NCBI GenBank assembly: GCA_947069175.1
Contig: CAMTDV010000027.1
Span: 35,415,369 to 35,479,368 of the forward strand
DNA length: 64,000 nt
Origin: Scalesia atractyloides
Lineage: Eukaryota; Streptophyta; Magnoliopsida; Asterales; Asteraceae
Reading direction: 5' to 3'
Program-made: the position numbers and the translations under genes
Part shown: positions 11,276 to 20,187 of the stretch, in pieces
Layout: every line of letters begins with the position of its first letter
How positions within the stretch are numbered: position 1 is the stretch's first letter
Notes under the pieces: model-generated
Seen by the model: the letters and a program-made list of their open reading frames with translations, nothing else
The model's database searches: none
What the model was told of the DNA's origin: nothing

Positions 11276-11348
11276 TGCACTGAGTGAGACTCGAAACCGT
11301 GACCTCCCGTACGTGTGCACGCAGCTCTACCAACTGAGCTACGTGTCT
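11276..11348 (-). other. tRNA-like module A in 3' LTR
   Basis: Same A-box TAGCTCAGTTGGTAGAGC (11324-11341, complement) and B-box region as the 5' LTR copy. Retained with very few changes. Confidence 0.7.
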
Positions 11349-11440
11349 AACCCGAAATATTTCTGTTTTTAATTATATTTATACACTAATTAAGTTAATA
11401 CGAAAATCATTTATTTTAAAAAGGATTTAATTTCATCAAC

Positions 11441-11520
11441 TCGGGTCTCGCCACAGGTCTCGAACCCGGGACCTGTGGTTTAGTTTGGCACACAGTCCAC
11501 CGCTGGACTGTGTGTCTAAC
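11441..11520 (-). other. tRNA-like module B in 3' LTR
   Basis: Contains the 32-bp hairpin unit at 11489-11520 and the CCACAGGTC/GACCTGTGG hairpin around the B-box. Confidence 0.6.
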
Positions 11521-11608
11521 TTGGTAAATATTCTGGTTTTTATTATACTTAACATCTTACTGTTGTGGATCCGGTTTAGTAAAAAAAAGACATTTTATTA
11601 CAGCGAAG

Positions 11609-11685
11609 GTGTGTGTGTCAAGGATCGAACTCAGGACGTATGCATATTGTTTGCACACAGTCCACCGCTGGACTGTGTGTCTAAC
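11609..11685 (-). other. tRNA-like module C in 3' LTR
   Basis: Contains the second 32-bp hairpin unit at 11654-11685, identical to 11489-11520, and a GAGTTCGATCC B-box. Confidence 0.6.
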
Positions 11686-12536
11686 CAGTTCATAATATTG
11701 ATTTTAATTAATCTTATATCACATTAGACTTCATCTTCTTCGTTCAAAACACAGACAACGGTTAACCATGCTGTTACTTGATTAATTCGGTTAACGAATA
11801 ATATGAACAATTGAAAAGTATTGAACAGAAGGGTTTGGGGAAAAAAAGTACCGAACAGATTGTCTTCTTCAGAAATCCGGCAACGATTCGTCGGCTCTGT
11901 TTTGGTGACCTTTGGCTGTTAGAATCAATTAACAGTTTGGAGGGATTAGATGTGAAATTGAACTACTGAGTAACGATTATCAGTAGGTTTGAATGATCAT
12001 ACCAGTTAACAACGAGATTCTGGAACTTTCAGAAGTTTTCCGACCAAAACAGAAAAATCCGGCAACGTCGTCTGGAATAGATTCTGGGTGAGGGATTGAT
12101 GTTAGTAATAATCTAACAATGGGTTAAAACAGAAAAAGTCGAGGTATTTACCGTGTAGATGAAAGTCTCGGTTTTCCGGCGACTTGCAGAGATTTTCCGT
12201 CGAGTAAAATTGCGTCGAGAATTGGTGTGATTGTGAGCGAAAAGGTTATCAGAGGCTAGAGTGTGTATTTATAGGGACGAACATCGATGAATTAGGTCTG
12301 ATTACCATCTTGATTCGTTAGTCAAAAATTCTCCGGCGGTTATGACTAATGTCGTGGACTGGACATCGGTTATAACCGATGGCGTTGTTAATTCTTACAT
12401 TAAGTCAAAGGTAACCGATAATGATTGACGAAATCGTCGGATTTTCCAGCATCAGCGGATTTGGGCGCGCTGTGTAACTGGGTTTGATTTCCAGATTTAT
12501 TTTATGTATTAATTGTTTCAATATGTAACCAAACAA

Positions 12537-12620
12537 CACAAGTGGCGGAGTGGTTGGGCGAGTGAGAGTTAAGACTTTGTGAATATTCGGCTGACCCGGG
12601 TTCGAAACCCGGCTTCAGCA
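12537..12620 (+). other. tRNA-Ser/Leu-like module D in 3' LTR
   Basis: Same A-box and perfect T-arm as the 5' LTR copy at 18776-18859. Confidence 0.7.
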
Positions 12621-12803
12621 TTTTATTTTTAGTTCACTATTTTTAATACATTTTCAAATATAATTTTTATATTCTAATATAATTATTAATTATGTATCGT
12701 TTAAAATTAATTTGAGCATTAAATACGCAACTAAATTTTTAACTGGTTGTTCGGTTAATAAACGAAGCGGGTTTGGTTAACCCGGTTTTTGACGGATGTT
12801 ACA

Positions 12804-12819
12804 GTATCCCCTACTTTTA
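12804..12819 (-). other. Polypurine tract of gag-only element
   Basis: The minus strand reads TAAAAGTAGGGGATAC directly before the LTR start TGTAACATCC. It is purine-rich except for three bases. Confidence 0.6.
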
Positions 12820-13079
12820 GAAATTTCGTCCCGAAATTTAAGTAGTGGCATGTTTGACTAAAAAGGATGGTGTTTTAATTTGACAGTTACATACTTAGAA
12901 AGGAGTAAGAGTTTAAATTTTGTTTGAGGCGGTAACGTTCCTTGTAAGGGTTGAGTACCCTGCTACAGGAATCGCTTTTTGATGCCTAAGATAATGAATA
13001 TTGATAAACAGAGTTGATTGACTAAATATGATTTCATGCGCAAGAGTTTTGAAATGTTTGGAAAGATAAGGTTATATCC

Positions 13080-14130
13080 TAAAACAAAACTTCTACTACT
13101 AAAACCTACATGGAACTTCTCATAACCGCCTGACAATGCCTCTGATCCTTTGGCAAGAATACTTATATATAGGAAGTACCAGCGACGTATCCACCATATT
13201 CTTGTCAAATTTTCATTGGTTTTATCAGTAAGTTATGACTGGTTCTATGATGTGATTCTAGAACATAAATAAACACAACAACCAATGTCTGAGTCATAAT
13301 TCTGATAGTATACATGTTTGAATGGTGACAGTACCTCTCTCATTTGTTATGATGGAGAGGTTAGTCTATGTAGAAATAGTACACAATCCAATTTCTTTAA
13401 ATGATGAGATGATATGAATGCTGAATCAGTGAGTATAACACAAACTTCAACCAAGACAATACTAAATCCTACATGGAACTTCTCATAACCGCCAGATAAT
13501 GCTCTGATCCTTTGGCAAGAATACTTATATATAGGAAGTACCAGCGGCGTATCCACCATATTCTTGTCAAATTTTCATTGGTTTTATTAGTAAGTTATGA
13601 TTGGTTCTATGATGTGACTCTAGAACATAAATAAACACAACAACCAATGCTTGAGTCTTTAATTCTGATAGTATACATGTTTGAATGGTGACACAATCCA
13701 ATTTCTTTAAATGATGAGATGATATGAATGCTAAATCAGTGAGTATAAAACAAACTTCAACCAAGACATTACTAAATCCTACATGGAACTTCTCATAACC
13801 GCCAGATAATGCCTCTGATCCTTTGGCAAGAATACTTATATAAAGGAAGTACCAGCGGCGTATCCACCATATTCTTGTCAAATTTTCATTGGCTTTATCC
13901 GTAAGTTATGATTAGTTCTATGTGACTCTAAAACATAAACAAACACAATCAACCAAAGCTTGAGTCTTAATTCTGATAGTATACATGTTTGAATAATGAC
14001 AGTACCTCTCTCGTTTGTTATGATGGAGAGGTTAGTCTATGTAGAAGTGAGACATAACCCAACTTCTTTAAATGTTGAGATTGAAATACGTTGAGATATA
14101 TGATTATATGAATGTTAAATCAATGAGTAT
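13080..14130. repeat. Three tandem 310-363-bp repeats in the 3' untranslated part of the gag-only element
   Basis: Units begin CCTACATGGAACTTCTCATA at 13105, 13468 and 13778. The middle unit is about 53 bp shorter because it lacks the CCTCTCTCATTTGTTATGAT segment found in units 1 and 3. Each unit includes ATATATAGGAAGTACCAGCG or a close variant and ends with ACATGTTTGAATGGTGACA-like text. No coding role: short open frames in them are copies of one another. Confidence 0.85.
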
Positions 14131-14275
14131 AAAACAAAACTGAAATCGTAATTCGCATTAAGATTCTTGGATAAATTTCCAATTTATAATTGAGATACGT
14201 GAAAGTTGAGATAACATAAAGAAAAACATAAAAACGAAGCGGTTAGAGTTGAATCTTGATTTTTGGTGAAGGAGA

Positions 14276-15619
14276 CTAGTTGGGTGGTTCGTTTGGGCCG
14301 TCATTATCTTCAATAAGATTGGAGTTGATGTTGAAAACTCTTCCTCTTGCTGGTGGCCTAGTGGTTGGGTTTTCTTGATTTGCTTGGTTAACTGGGTTTG
14401 ATTGAGCTTGAGCGTTTATGATGTTAACCAATCGAGGGCACGTGTTTCTAAAGTGGGTAGGGTCGCCACAATTAAAACAAGCTCGAACATATGGGAACAT
14501 GGGGTATTGGGGTTGTTGATAGGTTTGGATCATGTTTTGAGTAGGGGGGGAGATTTGGTTTTGAGAGGTGCGGCAAGCCTTGCTCAAATGACCATAACGT
14601 CCACAATTCGCACATAGTCGACAAGGTAAGGTAGATGGATGGTGATAAAAACAGGTGTTACATCGAGGGTGAGGTCCAAGGTATGGTTTCTTATTTGGGT
14701 AAGTTAAGTTGGGTGCTACTTGAGTGATTGGGATAGCTTGGAGGGGTACGGCTTGTGAGGCTGGTTGGTTGCGTTGGGAGACAGCGAAAAGTTTCCCATC
14801 TCGTTTTCTCTTAGAAATGGATCGTGAAGGGGATTCGGTTTGGGTGGAGTTCGAGGTTTCAGTTGATGCTTTATCCTTCTTCTTCTCCTCCTTGAAGTCT
14901 TTGTTCCGTATGCGGTTCTCGGTGAGCTCTGTAGCTAACTCCATTGCTGTTTCCAAGGTTGCAGGTGTGGTACTTATTACAGAGTCTTGAATTTTTGAAG
15001 GAAGACCTCGAATGTAGTGCTCGATCAAACGGTAGAGAGGAGTGAACAAGTTGGGAACCATTTGATTTAACTCGAGGAATCTCTTGTTGTATGTGGTGTG
15101 GTCGCCTTCCTTTTGTTTCAACGAATAGAACTCATCCTCTAATTTCTTGATTTCGCTCCTTGGGCAACACCGTCTTGTCATGATTTCCTTCAACTCATCC
15201 CAAGTCAAAGTAATAGCATCTTCAACGCCTCGTTTGGCCTTCTCTGTATTCCACCATGTAAGTGCTAATCCAAGTAAACGACCAGTAGCATATCGCACTT
15301 TGCGATCACCGGGGCAATCGCAATTTAGAAAAGTGTTTTCCATTTCTTCAAACCAATGGAGGAGAGCGGTGACACCTTCAGTCCCTTCGTATTTTGGAGG
15401 GTCGCAGGATTTGAAATGCTTGAAGGTGCATTTGGTGGTAATTGGGGGAGGATTGACAATGTTTTGATCTTCTTGATTGACGGGATTAGCGGTAAGGGCT
15501 TGCTGAACTTGAACTACAATGTTGGGTATTACTGCAGCCATTTGTTGAGCGACTTGGGTAGCCATGCGCTCGCGGGCTTTTCTTGATCTCATCTTCCTAC
15601 GAGCGAGGCTAGAAGACAT
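14276..15619 (-). CDS. Gag polyprotein of non-autonomous LTR element (intact)
   Basis: 447 residues from ATG at 15619 to the stop at 14276. An Arg-rich N-terminus (MSSSLARRKMRSRKARERM) is followed by the retrotransposon-gag domain at about residues 70-240 (FKSCDPPKYEGTEG, LLHWFEEMENTF, LTWWNTEKAKRG, YNKRFLELNQMVPNLFTPL, IEHYIRGLP). A Lys/Ser-rich linker leads to a Cys/His cluster at about 320-335 and two canonical CCHC knuckles, CANCGRYGHLSKAC and CFNCGDPTHFRNTC. It should assemble particles and bind its RNA through the knuckles. The protein stops after ARGRVFNINSN..., where relatives run on into protease, so it looks like a gag-pol truncated at the gag/PR border. No internal stop over 1.34 kb, in a window where all other retroelement frames are broken, implies recent activity. 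Confidence 0.9.
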   Translation of the reverse strand: MSSSLARRKMRSRKARERMATQVAQQMAAVIPNIVVQVQQALTANPVNQEDQNIVNPPPITTKCTFKHFKSCDPPKYEGTEGVTALLHWFEEMENTFLNCDCPGDRKVRYATGRLLGLALTWWNTEKAKRGVEDAITLTWDELKEIMTRRCCPRSEIKKLEDEFYSLKQKEGDHTTYNKRFLELNQMVPNLFTPLYRLIEHYIRGLPSKIQDSVISTTPATLETAMELATELTENRIRNKDFKEEKKKDKASTETSNSTQTESPSRSISKRKRDGKLFAVSQRNQPASQAVPLQAIPITQVAPNLTYPNKKPYLGPHPRCNTCFYHHPSTLPCRLCANCGRYGHLSKACRTSQNQISPPTQNMIQTYQQPQYPMFPYVRACFNCGDPTHFRNTCPRLVNIINAQAQSNPVNQANQENPTTRPPARGRVFNINSNLIEDNDGPNEPPN

Positions 15620-16448
15620 CTACAAGGAATACATATCAAGAGTATGAGTTGGATGTTTTAGGGATCATGTGTCGTATTTAGGAATGAACATTCATAAAAT
15701 AAATATAGAATAATAAATCTACTACATCCATAGGATGTCTTGGGCTTTGCTCGTAATTGGGCCTTGCATGCCGCCATACTTCACCTTCGTAATCATGTGG
15801 GCCCCCATGATTACCGGGTTTTTCATATGGTTCGCATGTGTTAGCCTGGTTATGTACATTAAAACCCGGAGAAAATCGAGAAATATGTATGTAACGTATG
15901 ATATTCGGAATGTATCCAGGTGTGGACACGGTGACACCTCAAAGTGGGGTTAGTTCGAACGACGTTTGGTGTGGCATGCTTTGGCCTAATAGGTCCTTCG
16001 TACTCTCATCATTAGTCCCCAGGTAGGCAAACTGGTCCGTTATATTGGATTTATATGAATGCCAACCTAGACAGGACGTTCCGACTATCGGTACTTGTAC
16101 CCTTACAGTTACTACATGCCCGTCGCAGAACTCACTTTGATGAGATTTGAAAAATGAAAATGCGACAAAATCTTGAATAACGGAAGTATGAAGATGATTT
16201 GAATATGTGAACATTGAAATATGTATGATGAGTGTGTATGTAATTATGTATGTTTGACTGTAAGTATAATCCACTATGTATCACAAAATGTAGTATCGGA
16301 AGTGTTTGCATGCATTTGTGTATGTAATAAATATGAAAGAAATAAACATCATGAGTTTGCATATAACCACATAAACAGCTAAAATCTAATCAACTATAGT
16401 ATAGGCTCTAAGGGTCTAATAACCTATCCTATATCCCTATAGTCAAAA
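15620..16448 (-). other. Untranslated leader between primer site and gag
   Basis: About 830 bp without a convincing gene. It holds several short upstream open frames on the element strand. A packaging signal would be expected here but none can be identified by eye. Confidence 0.5.
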
Positions 16449-16460
16449 GCTCTGATACCA
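16449..16460 (-). other. Primer binding site (tRNA-iMet) of gag-only element
   Basis: The minus strand reads TGGTATCAGAGC, an exact match to the complement of plant initiator tRNA-Met, three bases from the LTR end at 16464. Confidence 0.9.
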
Positions 16461-17452
16461 ATCTGTCACACCCCGACCCGTAGCGGAAAAGGTGATCGGG
16501 GCATGATTGGGTTTTCATCAAAGCTCATGACATTTATTATAGCGTTTCATATTTATTATTACAATTTAAAGGAAATCATACAATCATAATTACAACATGT
16601 TCTACACATCTTTCTAGGCTTCATTATTTTCTTCTAAGGCATTTTCTATGTTTTCCTTGCTTCATCCTGTTCACCTGTATCATGTATAAAAATGGTTTTT
16701 GGATCAACAAAAAGTTGGCGAGTGAATCCTATGAAAAACATTTGAACAAGTTTATTGATTTGATTATAAAAGAAAGTGCATAACCACATATGAGTAAATA
16801 TAGATGTAAACTTATTCACAAAACACTTAATATTAAATAATGCACACACATACAATAATAGATTGTTTTGAGGCACGCGTTGCTCAACTCGTCTCCCACG
16901 AGGAACTGATGGGCCTAATAAATGAGTTTTGAGGCACGCGTTGTTCTACGAACTGATGGGCCTAATGAATGAGTTTTAAGGAACGCGTTGTTCAACTCGT
17001 CTCCCCCGAGGAACTGAGGGGCCTAACAAATAATTTGCATACAACTTGACAATATGTAATACATAACTACAAACAATATTTACATTCTAAGTTTAGATCA
17101 TAATATGGTATAGCACGAGTTTGAATTAACGAATTAGTTTAAGCGACACATGATACACCCCAAAACGTGTAATAAAAAGGGGAATTGTAAGATTCACTCA
17201 CAGTGGTTGCGTTTCTTGGATTGATGATGAATGCGCACGAAATTGGATTTAACCACGAGAGAAACTAACCTAGATAATAACATAACGGTTCGGTAAATAA
17301 GCGGATTTTATTAATCAATTTTAGTAGGATTTTTGGATATATTTTTGTGAGTTTAAGGCTATTTTCTAACTTTAAAAATGTTATTTTTAAGTATTTTTAA
17401 TTGATTTTTAATTTAAATAAATAAATAAAAAATAATAAAAAAATGTTGATTT

Positions 17453-17495
17453 TTGACCGTTGACCGTTGACTTGTTGACCGTTGACTTGTTGACC
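17453..17495. promoter_or_regulatory. Six-fold W-box cluster in 5' LTR
   Basis: Six TTGAC(C/T) cores lie within 43 bp (TTGACC, TTGACC, TTGACT, TTGACC, TTGACT, TTGACC), 6-10 bp apart. W-boxes bind WRKY factors and often confer wound or pathogen response. The cluster is downstream of the TATA box in element sense, so an enhancer or leader role is possible. Repeated at 11213-11255 in the other LTR. Confidence 0.6.
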
Positions 17496-17515
17496 GGTTC
17501 GGTCGGTTATATAGT

Positions 17516-17588
17516 TGCACTGAGTGAGACTCGAACCCGTGACCTCCCGTACGTGTGCACGCAGCTCTACCAACTGAGCTACGTGTCT
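17516..17588 (-). other. tRNA-like module A in 5' LTR
   Basis: On the minus strand it reads GACACG then TAGCTCAGTTGGTAGAGC, a textbook D-arm/A-box with a GCTC/GAGC stem and AGTTGGTA loop. About 30 nt later comes GGTCACGGGTTCGAGTC, a B-box with T-loop TTCGAGT. The acceptor ends do not pair and the T stem is decayed, so it is tRNA-derived rather than a functional tRNA. The copy in the other LTR is at 11276-11348, with one substitution in the B-box (GGTTTCGAGTC). Confidence 0.7.
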
Positions 17589-17680
17589 AACCCGAAATAT
17601 TTCTGTTTTTAATTATATTTATACACTAATTAAGTTAATCCGAAAAACATTTATTTTAAAAAGGATTTAATTTCATCAAC

Positions 17681-17759
17681 TGGTGCTCGCCACAGGTCTC
17701 GAACCCGGGACCTGTGGTTTAGTTTGGCACACAGTCCACCGCTGGACTGTGTGTCTAAC
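17681..17759 (-). other. tRNA-like module B in 5' LTR
   Basis: The minus strand begins GTTAGACAC like module A. It then has the hairpin ACACAGTCCA-GCGG-TGGACTGTGT where a D-arm would be, and later CCACAGGTC-CCGGGTTCGA-GACCTGTGG, a nine-pair hairpin holding the B-box core GGTTCGAGACC. Both arms have evolved into stronger stems than real tRNA arms. The copy in the other LTR is at 11441-11520. Confidence 0.6.
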
Positions 17760-17847
17760 TTGGTAAATATTCTGGTTTTTATTATACTTAACATCTTACT
17801 GTTGTGGATCCGGTTCAGTAAAAAAAAGACATTTTATTACAGGGAAG

Positions 17848-17924
17848 GTGTGTGTGTCAAGGATCGAACTCGGGACGTATGCATATTGTTTGCACACAGT
17901 CCACCGCTGGACTGTGTGTCTAAC
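17848..17924 (-). other. tRNA-like module C in 5' LTR
   Basis: It opens GTTAGACAC and carries the same ACACAGTCCA-GCGG-TGGACTGTGT hairpin as module B. Next comes a possible anticodon-arm-like TGCA-AACAATA-TGCA, then GAGTTCGATCC, a B-box match. Shared openings and spacing suggest A, B and C arose by duplication of one tRNA-derived unit. The copy in the other LTR is at 11609-11685. Confidence 0.6.
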
Positions 17925-18504
17925 CCGTTCATAATATTGATTTTAATTAATCTTATATCACACTAGACTTCATCTTCTTCGTTCAAAACACAGACAACGG
18001 TTAACCATGCTGTTACTTGATTAATTCGGTTAACGAATAATATGAACAATTGAAAAGTATTGAACAGAAGGGTTTGGGGAAAGAAAGTACCAAACAGATT
18101 GTCTTCTTCAGAAATCCGGCAACGATTCGACGGCTCTGTTTTGGTGACCTTCGGCTGTTAGAATCAATTAACAGTTTGGAGGGATTAGATGTGAAATTGA
18201 ACTACTGAGTAACGATTATCAGTAGGTTTGAATGATCATACCGGTTAACAGCGAGATTCTGGAACTTTCAGAAGTTTTCCGGCGAAAACAGAAAAATCCG
18301 GCAACGTCGTCTGGAATAGATTCTGGGTGAGGGATTGATGTTAGTAATAATCTAACAATGGGTTAAAACAGAAAAAGTCGAGGTATTTACCGTGTAGATG
18401 AAAGTCTCGGTTTTCCGGCGACTTGCAGAGATTTTTCGGCGAGTAAAATTGCGTCGAGAGTTGGTGTGATTGTGAGCGAAAAGGTTATCAGAGGCTAGAG
18501 TGTG

Positions 18505-18512
18505 TATTTATA
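18505..18512 (-). promoter_or_regulatory. TATA box of gag-only element
   Basis: TATAAATA on the minus strand, about 530 bp from the 5' edge of the LTR and upstream of modules A-C, so the predicted RNA would carry those three modules in its leader. The equivalent in the other LTR is 12266-12273. Confidence 0.55.
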
Positions 18513-18775
18513 GGGACGAACATCGACGAATTGGGACTGATTACCGTCTTGATTCGTTAGTCAAAAATTCTCCGGCGGTTATGACTAATGTCGCGGACTG
18601 GACATCGGTTATAACCGATGGCGTTGTTAATTCTTATGTTAAGTCAAAGGTAACCGACGATGATTGACAAAATCGTCGGATTTTCCGGCGTCAGCGGATT
18701 TGGGCGCGCTGTGTAACTGGGTTTGATTTCCAGATTTATTTTATGTATTAATTGTTTCAATATGTAACCAAACAA

Positions 18776-18859
18776 CACAAGTGGCGGAGTGGTTGGGCGA
18801 GTGAGAGTTAAGACTTTGTGAATATTCGGCTGACCCGGGTTCGAAACCCGGCTTCAGCA
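18776..18859 (+). other. tRNA-Ser/Leu-like module D in 5' LTR (antisense to element)
   Basis: The plus strand shows GTGGCGGAGTGGTTGGGCGA, an A-box of the Ser/Leu class. After a long variable stretch comes CCGGG-TTCGAAA-CCCGG, a perfect five-pair T-arm with B-box. The acceptor stem is not formed. It lies about 180 bp inside the 5' end of the LTR, upstream of the TATA box. The copy in the other LTR is at 12537-12620. Confidence 0.7.
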
Positions 18860-19042
18860 TTTTTTTTTTAATTCACTATTTTTAATACATTTTCAAATAT
18901 AATTTTTATATTCTAATATACTTATTAATTATGTATCGTTTAAAATTAATTTGAGCATTAAATACGCAACTAAATTTTTAACTGGTTGTTCGGTTAATAA
19001 ACGAAGCGGGTTTGGTTAACCCGGTTTTTTACGGATGTTATA

Positions 19043-20187
19043 GTTAAACGAAAGATTTCCCGATTACCGTGCATTAAACGCTAAACACGAACGGGCGTCT
19101 CGTAAACGACGCTAGAGGAACGGAATTATGTAGACATGATCCACAGACTATAACTATGGTCATTGATTCCTTATCTGGTAGAAAACACATTAAACGAAGT
19201 AGTTTTCGATTAACGAAATGCCTTTGGTTTTAAGGCGTACAGTAATAACCAATAATGCATTGTACCATCAGTCAAGCCAAAAAAGACTTATAGAATATTA
19301 ATATATGTATTTCAAATAAAAAACGTTGAAGTGCTCGGTTTTCGTTATCATTGTGTTCATTTTGTTTAAATAGCCAAAAACCCCGCAAAAAACGCATTAT
19401 TTTATGTCTGTTTACCAAACCAGGGGCACGTTTGCGAGCACAAAATTAGGTTTGAAAAGTCAAAGAAAATCTAGAAGACCCTTGCATGTCTGATCGGCCC
19501 TTAAAGGGCACTTTTTGTCCATTGTTTCATCCTTTTAAACATCTCATAACACTTCTCTCACACTTAAACTTCTACACCAACACTAATCCAGCAAAAATAA
19601 CACCAAAACTTGAGGTATAGATATGATTTTATGGTGTTTTTATGCTAAAGCATGTGTTTAACAAAAAGAACTTGGATTGATCCATAAACTCTAAGGGTTT
19701 TGAATATGAGGGATGTTCGACAATAATCGGACAAAACAAACCCTAACCGAAAACGATTGATAAAAAGGCTTGCGTGATGATGTTGGATGCATATTAGGGT
19801 TATACATGATGTGTAGGTTCTATACCTAGCTGCACTCAGCCTCTGGGATTGTAGTAATTGTGCAAAAGATCAAGAAACGAAAAGTATAACCCTCGAAAAC
19901 TGAATTTAGGGGCTTTAGACCTTGTTTTAGCGTAACTTTTTTGTGGGTATTGTTAGCACTTGAAAATTTACCGACTAATCATATATGAAGAAAATAAAGT
20001 CCCTGCAAAATTTGGAAATTTTTTGCTATTCTAAAAACATTTGGTAAATTTTATGGTGTTTAATGGTGTTAGTTCGGGAAAAATATCAAAAGGATCCGAT
20101 AAATCACCATATTTTGTAAAGATGTTGAATTTGACATAAGAATATTCCACAAAACTTTTGGGCTTCATAGGTTAAGTTTAGATATGA
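19043..20187 (+). repeat. 3' LTR of gypsy element, second part
   Basis: It starts with the right GTTAA copy (19043-19047) and aligns with about 640-1915 of the 5' LTR at moderate identity. It ends near TTTAGATATGA, after which copia coding sequence resumes in frame. The final 1.6 kb present in the 5' LTR (1916-3524) is absent. Confidence 0.75.

Larger units (their letters stand above)
10235..12803 (-). repeat. 3' LTR of gag-only element
   Basis: 2569 bp. The plus-strand left end is TGTCACACCCTGACC and the right end is GGATGTTACA. It repeats 16464-19042 throughout, with scattered substitutions and a few indels. It contains three sense tRNA-like modules (11276-11348, 11441-11520, 11609-11685), an antisense tRNA-like module (12537-12620), a W-box cluster (11213-11255) and a TATA box (12266-12273). 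Confidence 0.9.
10235..19042 (-). mobile_element. Non-autonomous gag-only LTR retrotransposon (TR-GAG type)
   Basis: The element is 8.8 kb, with two 2.57-kb LTRs that are very similar by eye, a GTTAA duplication, an iMet primer site 3 nt inside the right LTR, a polypurine tract at the left LTR and an intact gag. No protease, RT, RNase H or integrase motif exists in either strand of the interior (12804-16463). Published terms for this layout are TR-GAG or LARD with gag. Pol must be supplied in trans. The LTR 3' end (TTCCGCTGCG then GTCAGGGTGTGACA in element sense) matches that of the gypsy element at 458-3524, suggesting relatives of that lineage as helper. It is the youngest large insertion of the stack: its LTRs agree far better with each other than the host gypsy LTRs do. 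Confidence 0.85.
16464..19042 (-). repeat. 5' LTR of gag-only element
   Basis: 2579 bp, the promoter-bearing copy for the minus-strand element. The right end reads GGATGTTATA where the other copy has GGATGTTACA, so the terminal dinucleotide has mutated. It carries the same modules as the left LTR, offset by about 6240 bp: 17516-17588, 17681-17759, 17848-17924 and 18776-18859. One 10-bp difference (TTGATTTTTA near 17401) and point changes separate the copies. Confidence 0.9.

Noticed and set aside
11276..11348. Functional tRNA gene
   Set aside because: A- and B-boxes are good, but acceptor stem and T stem do not pair and the anticodon arm is not formed; kept as tRNA-like only.
12537..12620. 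Functional tRNA-Ser or tRNA-Leu gene
   Set aside because: T-arm is perfect, but the acceptor stem (ACACAAG against CTTCAGC) does not pair; repeated in both LTRs, so part of the element.
13104..14100. CRISPR-like or satellite array
   Set aside because: Only three long units inside an LTR element in a plant genome; simple tandem duplication explains it.
14402..15586. Several plus-strand open frames of 70-106 codons
   Set aside because: They are antisense shadows of the intact minus-strand gag.
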